A stretch of DNA of 64,000 nt from Mucilaginibacter sabulilitoris (GTDB taxonomy: Bacteria; Bacteroidota; Bacteroidia; Sphingobacteriales; Sphingobacteriaceae). The position numbers were made by a program, and so were the translations under genes. Each line of letters opens with the position of its first letter. Position 1 is the stretch's first letter. The notes under the pieces are model-generated. The model was given only the letters and a program-made list of their open reading frames with translations. It did no database searches and was not told the DNA's origin. Of this stretch, positions 35,936 through 46,400 are shown piece after piece. The stretch covers positions 3,658,001 to 3,722,000 of the forward strand of contig NZ_CP139558.1 of NCBI RefSeq assembly GCF_034262375.1, in the 5' to 3' direction.

Positions 35936-36218
35936 CTAAGCTTTCTTAGTAACCTGCTTCCCTTTATGACCACTTAGCACATGCATTATCTCGTCAGGGT
36001 TGTAATATAAGATCCCGCCGATTTTTGTTGGTTTGAGCGTACCGTCCTGCCTTAACTTGTGCAAAGTATTTGGCGAATCTTCAGCAGGCTTTTACTTGGC
36101 AACTTTTTAGCCATCTTTTTGTTTCTTCATTTGGTTTTATAAGTAATGCACGGGGCTCTTGGATCAACTTTTGTCCAAACTGCTCTAAGTCTTCTTTTGT
36201 TATAATTTCTGCAGCCAT
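35936..36218 (-). pseudogene. Excisionase-like helix-turn-helix protein, frameshifted
   Basis: From ATG 36218 the frame reads MAAEIITKEDLEQFGQKLIQ and on to EETKRWLKSCQVK, then stops. Another frame continues with SPNTLHKLRQDGTLKPTKIG and GILYYNPDEIMHVL to a stop at 35936. Together they form the small MerR/excisionase-type HTH protein often carried by Bacteroidota mobile elements. A change near position 36105 breaks the frame. It pairs with the integrase relic next to it. Confidence 0.7.
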
Positions 36219-36852
36219 ATCAGTATATTTTGACTGGCAAAGAAACAGTGAACGGCAAACTTAAAAAGTCTGTAACGAGATTGGAAACCAACAATATTTC
36301 AGTATGAAATTTAAATGGGTTGGTTTGTGGTTTAATTATTTGATTTAGAGTATTTTATGGTATATTTGTATGTGCTCAGTAAGTGGTGATACCAAACTGC
36401 ATACCTGGTTTGAAAAATGATTTTTAACTGATTTATTATCAGATGTTTATAGGAATTGATTATCGTCCTGCCATCCCGACGAAAAGCGATACCGCGAAGT
36501 ATCAAAAACCTCTAAATCATTGATTTAAAGGTTTTTTTTATGTTTTCTAAATCACAAAAAAGATCAATAAATATCATCAGTTTCGTGCCATATTCATGGT
36601 CGTATAAGTGGTGACATTCGACCAGATAGGATCGCTTAAGGATCACTTTACTCGCTAGGCTCATTCATACCACGGATAAGAAACTGTTGATTTCGTCTTT
36701 TGACAGCGTGACGCCGGAAGGAGTTCTCTTCCCTAAACTATATACGGTTTTCACTGTCATTAGTTCAGAGCCATATCAAGCCAATGGGATATTAACTTAT
36801 ATATGAAAGATATGTTAAAAGAAGAAGGTTATGAAAGCAATAGGCTTTAATG
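36219..36852. other. Intergenic region with no recognised gene
   Basis: Apart from the hairpin at 36505-36535, nothing is recognised. A 59-codon open stretch without ATG on the + strand (about 36629-36805, containing DKKLLISSFDSVTPEGVLFP) may be a further relic, but no family is recognised. Confidence 0.3.
36505..36535 (+). terminator. Terminator-like hairpin in the mobile-element relic region
   Basis: AAAACCTCTAAATCA and TGATTTAAAGGTTTT pair over 15 positions with one mismatch and a 1-base centre, followed by more T. No gene ends directly before it, so it may belong to a deleted gene. Confidence 0.5.
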
Positions 36853-37698
36853 CTAAAACTTGTTACGCTTTTTAAACTGGTTTGGTGTAAGCTTAATGAT
36901 TTTTTTAAACTGTTCGGTAAAATGAGTTAAATTATTAAAACCGCTTTGGTAACAAACGGTACTGATACTGGTATCTGCCTCCATTAAGTATTTACAGGCA
37001 TGACCAATACGGATCTCATTAACAAAATGAGAGAAGGTTTTTTTTGTCCGGTTTTTAAAATATCTGGAGAACCCGGAGTAGCTCATGTTCGCTATTTTAG
37101 CTACATCCTCTATCTGAATGTTGTTGGTGAAATTTGTCATTACATAATCGAAAACTTTGTCCAGCCTATCGTTGTCCTTTCCGTTTTGGCCACTTACATC
37201 AGGGTTGGATAACAATTCATATTCGGTAGAGTCAGCTAAAGAAGAAAGCAGTTGTAAAAGAGCAATTAATCTTTCCATACCCATTTGCCTTAATATCTCG
37301 TGCATTTGCAGGCTTATTTTATCCCGCGTGCTGCCTTTGATAAGCAGGCCCATTTTTGATTTTTCGAAAAGCAGCTTTATTTTTTGCATCTCTGGTATTG
37401 CTCTGAACTCGTTCCCTAAAAACTCCTCTTTAAAATGAATTACCAGTGATCCTCCATCATCGCTACTGCTTTCTTTTCGGAACAAGTGCGGTAAATTTGG
37501 TCCTAAAAAAAGCAGGCTGCCTTCTTCATAATCAGCAACGTGATTGCCCACAAAGCGTTTTCCGTTTCCTTTAATAATAAGTACCAATTCATATTCCGAA
37601 TGGTAATGCCAGGGCGTTTCAAAGTAAGGCGTAATAAACTTATCGGCCAAAAAAGAGGATTGCTCTGATAAAGGCAGCTTTTGAATATGAGGACGCAT
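36853..37698 (-). CDS. AraC-family regulator with cupin sensor
   Basis: This 281-residue protein has an N-terminal cupin (about 15-95: ETPWHYHSEYELVLIIKGNG, FLGPNLPHLF) for a sugar-like ligand. The C-terminal AraC HTH covers about 178-280 (IEDVAKIANMSYSGFSRYFK, ISTVCYQSGFNNLTHF). It is divergent from the PhyH/oxidoreductase/isomerase operon (155 bp apart) and probably activates it. Confidence 0.93.
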   Translation of the reverse strand: MRPHIQKLPLSEQSSFLADKFITPYFETPWHYHSEYELVLIIKGNGKRFVGNHVADYEEGSLLFLGPNLPHLFRKESSSDDGGSLVIHFKEEFLGNEFRAIPEMQKIKLLFEKSKMGLLIKGSTRDKISLQMHEILRQMGMERLIALLQLLSSLADSTEYELLSNPDVSGQNGKDNDRLDKVFDYVMTNFTNNIQIEDVAKIANMSYSGFSRYFKNRTKKTFSHFVNEIRIGHACKYLMEADTSISTVCYQSGFNNLTHFTEQFKKIIKLTPNQFKKRNKF

Positions 37699-37765
37699 AA
37701 CGGAGGCGTTTAATAATTGGTAGTATAAATATATATACCAAATTTTAAATACAAGTAATTAAAAA

Positions 37766-37796
37766 TGTCAAAAAACTTTATTTTTTTGAACAGATA
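37766..37796. promoter_or_regulatory. Imperfect inverted repeat between divergent AraC and PhyH genes
   Basis: TGTCAAAAAA and TTTTTTGAACA face each other around a short centre in the divergent promoter region. It is a candidate AraC-type operator. The sequence is AT-rich, so chance pairing is possible. Confidence 0.3.
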
Positions 37797-37853
37797 CTTG
37801 TTGTATTATGGAATTATTAAACGAAAATTTGATCAACCAAAATATAAATCCTT

Positions 37854-38684
37854 ATGTCTTACCAAAATTTAACAGCCTCGCAAAAGGCGCGATATGATAG
37901 TGACGGGTATTTAATTATTCCAGATTTTCTTACCCGGACAGAGGTCGACCTGCTTTATAATCTTGCCACTAACGACGATATTTTGCGCAACAATGCTTTT
38001 GACCTGAATGATCAGTCGGGCAAACGTACCAAACTCACTTTATGGTTTACACCAGGTAACGATACTTTCAGCCTGCTCACACGCAGCGAAAGAATGGTAC
38101 GATCAGTACAATCTTTACTGGGCGATGGGAAGGTTTGCCATTTTCATTCTAAACTGATGCAAAAAGAACCTAAGGTAGGCGGGGCATGGGAGTGGCATCA
38201 GGATTATGGCTATTGGTACAAAAACGGCTTTTTATATCCGGATGCCCTGATTAGCGTAATGCTGGCACTTACAGAAGCCACTAAGGAGAACGGTTGTTTG
38301 CAGGTACTTAAAGGATCACATAAAATGGGTCGGTTTGAACATCTGTTTGCAGGTGAACAACAAGGGGCAGATATGCCTTTTGTGGAGGAAGCTTTGAAAA
38401 TATGCAAAAAAATATACGTTGAATTAAAAGCAGGTGACGTGTTATTTTTCCATCCCAATTTATTGCACATGTCTGAAGCTAACTTATCAGATAAACCACG
38501 TTGGTCATTAATATCAGCTTATAACCTAAGTTATAACAAACCATTCCGTGAAAAAAATACCTCATGTATTACACCGGTAAGTATGGTGCCCGATAATGCG
38601 ATAATGGAATCTGCCCCAACTGGATTGTCCGCCCAGTCAGATTTTTTAAATAAAGAAAACGAAATAACGCTAAAGGTAAAATAG
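37854..38684 (+). CDS. Phytanoyl-CoA dioxygenase (PhyH) family protein
   Basis: This 276-residue Fe(II)/2-oxoglutarate dioxygenase-type protein has a YDSDGYLIIPDFLT start typical of PhyH, the HxD pair in WEWHQDYG, and a distal His in FHPNLLHMSE followed by Arg in KPRWSLISAYN for 2-oxoglutarate. It should hydroxylate a small molecule; in this context a sugar or sugar acid is plausible. It is first in a three-gene operon (10 and 18 bp gaps). Confidence 0.92.
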   Translation: MSYQNLTASQKARYDSDGYLIIPDFLTRTEVDLLYNLATNDDILRNNAFDLNDQSGKRTKLTLWFTPGNDTFSLLTRSERMVRSVQSLLGDGKVCHFHSKLMQKEPKVGGAWEWHQDYGYWYKNGFLYPDALISVMLALTEATKENGCLQVLKGSHKMGRFEHLFAGEQQGADMPFVEEALKICKKIYVELKAGDVLFFHPNLLHMSEANLSDKPRWSLISAYNLSYNKPFREKNTSCITPVSMVPDNAIMESAPTGLSAQSDFLNKENEITLKVK

Positions 38685-38694
38685 ACAACCGGCT

Positions 38695-39804
38695 ATGAAT
38701 ACAGATATTAAGCTGGATTATTTAACAAAACTTCCGGTTGATAAAGAATTAGGCATAGGATGTATAGGGTCGGGCTTTATCATGGCCGATTGCCAGCTTG
38801 TGGCTTACCGGCAGGCCGGTTTTAACCCGTTAGCCATTGCATCCAGGAACCGAGCCAACAGCCAGGCAGTTGCCGACAGGCACGCTATCAAAAAAGTATA
38901 TGATACTTACGATGAACTGTTAGGAGATGCCGAAATTGCTGTAATTGATATTGCCGTTCCGCCGGATGTACAGATAGAGGTAATTCGGAAAGCAGTTAGG
39001 CAAAAGCATATTAAAGGAATACTGGCGCAAAAGCCGTTAGGGGTTAATTTGCAGCAGGCTAAAGAGATTGTAAAAATGTGTGCCGATGCCGGCATAAAGC
39101 TTGGCGTTAACCAAAATATGCGTTACGATCAGTCCATACGGGCTTGTAAATCGCTATTAGATCAAGGGTTGTTAGGAATGCCGGTATTTGCGTCAATTGA
39201 TATGCGCGCTATCCCACATTATATGGATTGGCAAAAGGCATTAGGTTGGGCCACCTTGCGTACCATGAGCATTCATCATTTAGATACCTTCCGGTTTCTG
39301 TTCGGCGATCCTGAACGTGTGTTTGCCAGTGTGAGCGCGGATCCTCGTTGTGCGAAAAGCTTTGACCATGAAGATGGTATAGCTTTATATATCCTGGAGT
39401 ATGCCAATGGTTTCAGGGCATCTTCATGGGATGATATATGGACTGGCCCCGGCAGGGAGGGCGCTGTAAACGATACCTATATTAACTGGCGTGTTGAAGG
39501 AACCGATGGCCTGGCTAAAGGTACTATCGGTTGGCCGTCATACCCTGAACGCACGCCAAGTACTTTGGATTATAGTACTATTAACAATAATGGGCAGTGG
39601 ATAAGACCCCGGTGGAATGAAGTTTGGTTTCCCGACGCATTCGCCGGACCTATGGCGCAATTGCTTTGCGCTATTGAAGATGATAAAGAGCCCGAAATAG
39701 GCGGGAAAGATAATCTTAAAACCATGGCTTTGGTAGATGCATGCTATCTTTCATACAAAGAGCATAGAGCAGTATTGATAGAAGAAGTATTATCAGCAAA
39801 CTAA
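38695..39804 (+). CDS. Gfo/Idh/MocA-family oxidoreductase
   Basis: The 369-residue protein has the N-terminal Rossmann motif GIGCIGSGFIM. The catalytic segment AQKPLG has Gln in place of the usual Glu, with Lys retained. A C-terminal alpha/beta domain contains RTMSIHHLDTFRFLFGDPER. NAD(P)-dependent dehydrogenation of a sugar or inositol derivative is expected. It lies between the PhyH enzyme and an isomerase, suggesting a short sugar-modification pathway. Confidence 0.92.
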   Translation: MNTDIKLDYLTKLPVDKELGIGCIGSGFIMADCQLVAYRQAGFNPLAIASRNRANSQAVADRHAIKKVYDTYDELLGDAEIAVIDIAVPPDVQIEVIRKAVRQKHIKGILAQKPLGVNLQQAKEIVKMCADAGIKLGVNQNMRYDQSIRACKSLLDQGLLGMPVFASIDMRAIPHYMDWQKALGWATLRTMSIHHLDTFRFLFGDPERVFASVSADPRCAKSFDHEDGIALYILEYANGFRASSWDDIWTGPGREGAVNDTYINWRVEGTDGLAKGTIGWPSYPERTPSTLDYSTINNNGQWIRPRWNEVWFPDAFAGPMAQLLCAIEDDKEPEIGGKDNLKTMALVDACYLSYKEHRAVLIEEVLSAN

Positions 39805-39822
39805 CCTTAAAATCAATAAACA

Positions 39823-40728
39823 ATGATACAAGTTGGAATATTTACGGGCTATTTTCCGTATACACTGGAAGAAACTGCCCGTAAAATCAGGGAAATTGGA
39901 TTCAATACGGTTCAGTTAGATGTGTCTTTTAAAGATATGGATCTTTCCACCGACCAGATCACGTCGGATAAATGTAAAAAAATACGGGATACCTTCAGGA
40001 ATTATAATTTACCTGTTTCCTGTGTTTCAGGTTATACCAACCTCGTGCACCCTGATCCTATAACACGGAAAAAGAACTTGGATCACTTAAAGCAAATTAT
40101 ACGTTTTGCAAACGAACTGGGTTCGCCGTATGTTATCAGTGAATCCGGAACATTTGACCCCGACAGCGATTGGGTACATCATCCAAAAAATAAAACCGAA
40201 GTAGGATATCAGGAATGTCTTGAAGTGATTTCGGGATTAGTTGATTTTTCAAAGACACAAGGTGTATCTTTCCTTGTAGAAACATACGTAAATAATGTAA
40301 TTGGTTCAATTGAAGAGACATTGCGCTTGTTTGCCGATATAAACGACCTGCATCTGGGCTTATTAATGGATCCTACAAACTACTTTGAAGAACATAATAT
40401 TGATCAAATGGATCAAACCCTTAACCAGATTTTTAATGCCTTATCTGATAGAATAAAAATAGCTCACGCCAAAGATGTAAAACGTGCGGCCTCAGCGCAT
40501 GGGGTACAAATGGCCGATATTGATGCCAGCGAGGCGCACGCATTAAGGGGCGTAGGGGCCATTGATCTTCCTGCGCCGGGCCTCGGCTCATTAAATTACG
40601 ATTTGTATTTGAAACGCTTAAGCCGAAACCACCCCAATATCCCAATTATAATTGAGCATTTAGAAGAAAGCGACGTTGCGCGCGCAAAACGGTTTTTAGA
40701 TGGAAAATTGCTGGCGAACGGTTGTTAA
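39823..40728 (+). CDS. Sugar phosphate isomerase/epimerase (AP-endonuclease-2-like TIM barrel)
   Basis: The 301-residue protein is a xylose-isomerase-like TIM barrel. Metal-site residues are suggested by VSFLVETYVNN (Glu), GLLMDPTNYF (Asp), KIAHAKDV (His/Asp) and IIIEHLEE (Glu). It should interconvert a keto and aldo sugar or epimerise a ketose. It ends the PhyH-oxidoreductase operon and is followed at 33 bp by the convergent S41 protease gene. Confidence 0.92.
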   Translation: MIQVGIFTGYFPYTLEETARKIREIGFNTVQLDVSFKDMDLSTDQITSDKCKKIRDTFRNYNLPVSCVSGYTNLVHPDPITRKKNLDHLKQIIRFANELGSPYVISESGTFDPDSDWVHHPKNKTEVGYQECLEVISGLVDFSKTQGVSFLVETYVNNVIGSIEETLRLFADINDLHLGLLMDPTNYFEEHNIDQMDQTLNQIFNALSDRIKIAHAKDVKRAASAHGVQMADIDASEAHALRGVGAIDLPAPGLGSLNYDLYLKRLSRNHPNIPIIIEHLEESDVARAKRFLDGKLLANGC

Positions 40729-40760
40729 TTAAATTATTTATTGCAAATAATTAGGATAAC

Positions 40761-42155
40761 TTATTTCCATGCCCATACTCGTTTTTTTGTTTCAATAAGC
40801 AGAGGTGCTCTTCTGCTGGTGAATGTTTTATTTACCCTGAGTGTTGCGTTAGTTGCTGACTGCTTGTTTTGCGCCATAGCGATAGTTGAGATATTTATTC
40901 CTGCAAGTTCTAACGCCTTTTTTAAAAGTGGGTCGCCAGGGTCGCCAAAGGGTAATAGTGGTAATACAGCAAATTCATCTACCGTATAGTCTGGTTGTAA
41001 TCCATCACTATAATTCCCTTGTTCCTTAGCGTTATACAGCTTAAAAACCAACGGGTGGAGTGTAATATTAATCAACTTTGGGGTCCTGAAGTCTTTAATG
41101 GCAAAACTGGCCATGTCTTTGCCCATCGTTTTGCTTCCTATTTGTACCACATTTATATATGGACGCAGATTGTTGATCAGTAATTCGGCGGCTGAGGCAG
41201 TAGAACCTGAGGTAAGTATAATAACCCTGGTTAAATCAAGACGGTAATTCAGCAGTTCACTAAATGATTGTGGCTGATATGCGTTTTCAGTCATAGTATT
41301 TTGAAATGAACTGTTCCTCTGTCCACCGTTTTTGTTAGCCTGGTAAATTACAAAGGTTTGATCGGATCTAGTATTGGCAAGTGCACCCGCAAGCTTGGCC
41401 GCAGATGATACATCGCCGCCTGGATTATAACGAAGATCAAGTATAAGTTCATTAATTCCATTACGCCGCATAGTACCCAGTGCTTCCAGTAGTTGAAGGT
41501 CGTAGCTGCCATTAAATTGGTTATAAAAAATATACCCTGCCTTTTTTCCACCATCGCTAAATATTCTGGTTGTATAAACTGGCTGTTCTGTGTAAGGTAA
41601 ATAGGCTATCGTAAGCACAGGCCCGGTCTTAAGTATTCCATTGGTTAGAGCGGCCATTGATAGCCGCAAACCATCACCCGTACGGAGTAAACGGTTAATA
41701 TTGTCTGTGTTAGCTTTGTTAAGCAATGTGCCGTTCACCGCTGTGAAAATATCACCGCGGTGCAGACCCTGCTGCTCCGCGGGACCCCCGGGTACCACCA
41801 GCGTTATTGTTCCTAATAATTCGCCGGGGTTTTGCTGATTTTCCAGTAGTGCATATTCAAAACCATACCAGGCAAAGGATGAGTATTCCTCACGGTTCTC
41901 GTCCGGGTCTGTTATAAAAGAAAAACGATCTGCAGTATTCAGCAGGGATTTGAAAAACACGCTTGCGCTGTTTTGATTTGATGGCGAGCCGGGGAGCTGG
42001 TCGTTCCAGTAATAGTACACCTTCATACTGTCGAGGATCCATCGGTTTTTTTCAGTAAGCTGAATCTCTGGCGCGGCTTTTTTACAGCTGCTCCATAATA
42101 TTAAACTCGTCATAACCAAAGCCACCGTGCGTAAAACAGGTATGGTCTTTCTCAT
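40761..42155 (-). CDS. S41-family (C-terminal processing-type) protease lipoprotein
   Basis: This 464-residue lipoprotein (lipobox SLILWSSC, Cys about 24) has a PDZ domain (about 105-190: TLVVPGGPAEQQGLHRGDIF). The peptidase S41 core has the catalytic Ser in TSGSTASAAELLINN and Lys in KTMGKDMASF. It acts at the outer membrane or periplasm, probably trimming or degrading proteins. It is divergent from the FecR-TonB-receptor unit, with a 28-bp palindrome between them. Confidence 0.92.
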   Translation of the reverse strand: MRKTIPVLRTVALVMTSLILWSSCKKAAPEIQLTEKNRWILDSMKVYYYWNDQLPGSPSNQNSASVFFKSLLNTADRFSFITDPDENREEYSSFAWYGFEYALLENQQNPGELLGTITLVVPGGPAEQQGLHRGDIFTAVNGTLLNKANTDNINRLLRTGDGLRLSMAALTNGILKTGPVLTIAYLPYTEQPVYTTRIFSDGGKKAGYIFYNQFNGSYDLQLLEALGTMRRNGINELILDLRYNPGGDVSSAAKLAGALANTRSDQTFVIYQANKNGGQRNSSFQNTMTENAYQPQSFSELLNYRLDLTRVIILTSGSTASAAELLINNLRPYINVVQIGSKTMGKDMASFAIKDFRTPKLINITLHPLVFKLYNAKEQGNYSDGLQPDYTVDEFAVLPLLPFGDPGDPLLKKALELAGINISTIAMAQNKQSATNATLRVNKTFTSRRAPLLIETKKRVWAWK

Positions 42156-42267
42156 AATTTTTATATCATCTATAATATAATCTGCGGGAAGCCCGGATTC
42201 CCTACTCTGCCAAAAATTAAATTTTTATTTGAGTAAGGGATATAGCATGTAGATAACAGATATGACG

Positions 42268-42295
42268 CCTTATTAAAAATATATTTTTAATAAGG
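42268..42295. promoter_or_regulatory. 28-bp perfect palindrome in a divergent promoter region
   Basis: Each arm is 14 bases (CCTTATTAAAAATA on the left) with no spacer. It lies 112 bp upstream of the S41 gene and 97 bp upstream of fecR, so it could be an operator for both or a cruciform-forming site. There are no flanking T-tracts that would favour a terminator. Confidence 0.5.
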
Positions 42296-42392
42296 ATAGG
42301 GAGTTTGCGTCTCCCGGAGATTATATATAGTAAAGCAGCAAGATAACGCCCAGCATATGAGAATGGCACGGTGAAGATATACAAAAAGGAAA

Positions 42393-43385
42393 ATGAACAA
42401 GGAAATTTTAAAAAGGTATTTTGAAGGACTGAGCGGCCGGTGGGAAAAAAAACAGGTGCAAGAGTATCTTGAAGGGGATGATCTGCAGGTTTTTGATGAA
42501 TACATCAGGGAGCAGAAGGAAAATAAAAATAGGGAGGGGGTTGCTGATGATAGTTATAAGAATGATTTCTATAAGGAACTTACAGGCCGCATTAAAGAAA
42601 TAGAAAATCCCGGAAAGGTGCGACAGATGATTGGTTTTAAGCCATTATTAAAAATTGCGGCAAGTATCATGTTGGTTTCATCCATTAGTGGATTTTTATA
42701 TCTCAAAATTAAGCAGCAATCAAAGAATATAAGCCGCACCCTGACCAGCATTAATAATGATACCCGCAACCTCAAAGAAGTTGAATTGAAGGATGGAACA
42801 AAGATTTGGTTGAACCCGGGAACCAAACTTGCTTATGACCCTCAGGGTTTCGGTGACACGGCAAGGCAGGTGAGCATCACCGGAGAAGCCTACTTTAATG
42901 TAGCACATGATAAAGCGAGGCCATTCAGGGTAAAAGCCGGAGGAATAACTACCACGGTTTTGGGAACCACATTTAATGTAGAGGCTTATACAGACGAACA
43001 GGATGTAAGGGTAATGCTTGTTACCGGGCATGTGCGTATAAATTCTGCTACCGGCACCGCGATATTGTTTCCGGGCCAGATGCTGAAATATTCTCATCAT
43101 AACAAAACCATGAAGATCAGCTTGGTTGACGTAACTGATAAACAGGAGCTCTATACCAGCGGTAAACTGGTTTTTGAGAATTTACCTCTGAACGATGTTC
43201 TTAAGCGGCTGGAACGTGTATTCAATGTGAAAATTTCTGCCGTCGATACCAATATTTTAACAAATAAAAGAATCAGCGGCGCTTATTTCCGTGACAACCC
43301 AGAAACCGCGTTGAACCGCATTTTATTCATTCACGGATTACATTATAACAAGAAAGGAGAGGACAAATATGTAATTATAAAATAA
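42393..43385 (+). CDS. FecR-family anti-sigma factor
   Basis: The product has 330 residues. The cytoplasmic part spans about 1-80, a membrane helix about 86-107 (LKIAASIMLVSSISGFLYL), and the periplasmic FecR domain has LKEVELKDGTKIWLNPGTKL, VSITGEAYFNVA, VLGTTFNVEAY and a C-terminal DUF4974 part (LNDVLKRLERVFNVKI). It should relay signals from the following TonB receptor to an ECF sigma factor. The nearest unpaired sigma gene is at 49698-50258. Confidence 0.94.
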   Translation: MNKEILKRYFEGLSGRWEKKQVQEYLEGDDLQVFDEYIREQKENKNREGVADDSYKNDFYKELTGRIKEIENPGKVRQMIGFKPLLKIAASIMLVSSISGFLYLKIKQQSKNISRTLTSINNDTRNLKEVELKDGTKIWLNPGTKLAYDPQGFGDTARQVSITGEAYFNVAHDKARPFRVKAGGITTTVLGTTFNVEAYTDEQDVRVMLVTGHVRINSATGTAILFPGQMLKYSHHNKTMKISLVDVTDKQELYTSGKLVFENLPLNDVLKRLERVFNVKISAVDTNILTNKRISGAYFRDNPETALNRILFIHGLHYNKKGEDKYVIIK

Positions 43386-43420
43386 TACAAAAAGAAGGTA
43401 ATTAATTTAAGTATAAAAAT

Positions 43421-43449
43421 GGGGAGTGCCATCGCAACTGGCACTCCCC
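43421..43449 (+). promoter_or_regulatory. Strong hairpin between fecR and the TonB-receptor gene
   Basis: GGGGAGTGCCA and TGGCACTCCCC form an 11-bp perfect stem with the 7-base loop TCGCAAC. No U-tract follows. It lies 35 bp after fecR and 36 bp before the receptor ATG. In position, stem length and loop (xxxCAAC) it mirrors the hairpin at 30521-30551 in the other fecR-susC gap. It may act as a leader element or attenuator. Confidence 0.6.
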
Positions 43450-43485
43450 GGTAAAAAACTGAATAGTACGACCTACTACAATTTT

Positions 43486-46400
43486 ATGTGTAAAACTACG
43501 AAACTAAATATATTTTTTATTGGTAAACCGTGCCTGCTCGCTATTTCTTTAGCGATAGCATTGTTTATCAACCCCGTGAGCGGGCAATCCGCAGCAACAA
43601 AAAAAGCTAAAGAAAATCTGATTGAGCTGAATATTTATAATTCCAATCTTAATAATGTATTAACGATTATAAAATCGCAATCTGATTATAATTTTTTTTA
43701 TGATAGGGAAGCTGCTAAAAAACTGCCTGTTAATCGGCTCATATTTACAAAAACGCCCATCCATGAAGTACTACGTAAAATGCGCGAAATATTACCGCTG
43801 CAATACGATGTGCTGAACAACGAAATATCTGTACGCATTGAAACACCGGAACAGTTTAACCGCAGAAAAATGCAGGAACAACCCGGAAAAATAACGGGCC
43901 GGGTGCTTGATGAAAAAGGCGAAACCCTGCCCAGCGCTAATATCAGAATAGTTCAACTAAACCGGTCATTGCAAAGTGGCACCGATGGTACTTACCAGTT
44001 GAGCGTTGAACCGGGAACCTATACCATTGAAGTTAGCTATATAGGGTATCAAACCAAGCAGATTACAGGTGTGGTGGTAAGGCCAGGGCAAAATACTCCT
44101 CTGAATATATTATTAACCATGGATTCAAAAGCATTGAATACCGTTGTGATAACATCAAGCTATAAAAAAGCCTCTGTTGAGGGTTTATACGCCAGGCAAA
44201 AAAATAATGCTGCGGTATCTGATGGTATTACTTCAGAGCAAATTAGCCGTACACCTGATAACAATACCGCGCAGGTACTTAAACGGATAAGCGGTTTACA
44301 GGTATCGGACAATAAATATGTGGTTATCCGCGGATTGAGTGACCGTTATAATAACGTGCTGCTTAATGGGGCCCTTTTACCAAGCAGTGAGCCAAACCGT
44401 AGGAATTTTGCTTTTGATATGGTGCCCAGCGCCATTCTTGACCGCATCGTGGTGAACAAGACTGCTACCCCTGATCTTACCGGTGAATTTACCGGCGGAT
44501 TGGTTCAGATTGAAACAAAAGATATACCCGATACTAGCTTTTATCAGGTTACTATAGGTACCGGATTTAATACGCAAAGCACAGGTAATAATATGTATGG
44601 ACTTGACCGTGGAAAAGATGCCTGGATAGGTTTTGCGTCTGATATACATAAAAAACCCGAAGGCATGACCTTTGGGGAGTACAACGAGCTGGAATCAAAG
44701 GTTAACCATAATACACCAGCCAAAGATCCAATTCGGCAGCAAATGCATCAATTTTTAGGTTCCATTCCTGATAATTGGAAGCTGAAAAGATATACAGCCG
44801 ATCCTATACAAAATTACCAGTTTCAGATGGGACAGGTATTTTCATTTAAAAATAATAGCCGTTTAGGACTGGTTGCGGCGTTGACCTACCGCAATGAGCA
44901 AAATATTGAAAACAGAAGTTTGCACAGTCCCTTTTTTGACTACACGGGCACAGCAAATAGCTTTGTTACCACAATTGGAGGCAGTTTTAACGTAGGTTAT
45001 CAGTTCGGTAAAAATAAAATCACATGGCAAAATACCTATAACCACAGGTTTAGTGATAATTTATGGAAGTATACCGGGATAGATATAGATAATAGCAATT
45101 TACGACAGGACAGTTATAGTAATGTAACTATCATCAGCCAGCTTTTTCAGTCGCAGTTAGGCGGAGAACATACCCTGAGTAAAAATGGTATTAAGGTAGA
45201 TTGGTTTGCCTCAGCGGGAAGGGTAGACCGTGATCAGCCGTACAGTCGCTTAGTTTCCAGGAACAATGGCCGTGCCAATGGTGATGGAAATAATCTACCG
45301 GCAGACTATTTAATTATTGATCTGGGCGATCTAAGACTAAGAAACGGAAACCTGTTTTACTCAGAATTAAATGAAAAAATTTATAACTGGGCCGCAAACA
45401 TACAGGCGCCATTTCGTCTGCTTAATCTCGGCCAAACTTTTAAAGCAGGTTACCAGGGCAAATACAGGACGGCTGATTTTGACGCTGACCTTTATCGCAT
45501 GTACGCGTTTAGTGATGCAGGCAGTTTTGATGGCTTAGCATATGATAAAATCTTAAATCAAAAGAATTTTGCAACTAAACTTTACCTGCATTCTATAAAT
45601 ACCAGTGGTTTAGAAGTGCCCACTGCACGATCATCTGACGGATATGATGGTTTTCAGCGCCTGAATGCCTTCTATGGTATGCTTGATCTTAAGCCACTGA
45701 AAAAACTCCGGATTATTGGCGGTTTACGGGCCGAAAAAAACGATCAGAATGTCCACGATTTTGTATTCAATCCGCAGACACAGCACCCTGAAAGACAACT
45801 TATCACAAATAAACAAACGGATTGGTTGCCATCGGTTAATGCCATTTACTCTATTACTGATAAATTAAATTTTCGCGCGGCCTGGTACAAATCAGTAGCC
45901 CGTCCGGACCTTCGTGAATTATCCAGCTTCTCCTATTGGGATTATGATCTGTTTGCAACAGTATCGGGAGCCCCATTACACACTACCAAAACTGAAAATG
46001 CCGATTTGCGCCTGGAGTATTATCCGTCTCCCGGAGAAGTGATCAGTGTGTCAGGTTTCTACAAGAATTTTCATAACCCTATCGAACTCATGTATATACC
46101 TTCGTCAGGAGGTGGAGGTGTGAGTTATTATTATCGAAATCTGCAAAGCGCACTTGACAGAGGATTGGAGGTTGATTTGAGGAAATCCCTTAACTTCATC
46201 AACTCCGCTTCTGATTTCTTGTCTAATCTTTATATTTCGGGCAATTTCACCTGGCTCAACGCCAACATCAGCTTTTATCCTAATGATGCGGTAGACTCAT
46301 TAGGAAAGCCGGTATACCCCAAGCGCGACAGGCCGCTTGCAGGTCAATCGCCTTACATTATTAATGGCGGGCTGCTATACACAGGTAAATCATTTGGTGT

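Noticed and set aside
36420..36500. Possible tRNA 3' end as an integration site near the hairpin at 36505
   Set aside because: No T-arm, CCA-type end or cloverleaf could be drawn.
43426..43485. GTG start adding 20 residues to the TonB receptor
   Set aside because: It lies inside a perfect hairpin, and the ATG at 43486 gives a normal signal peptide.
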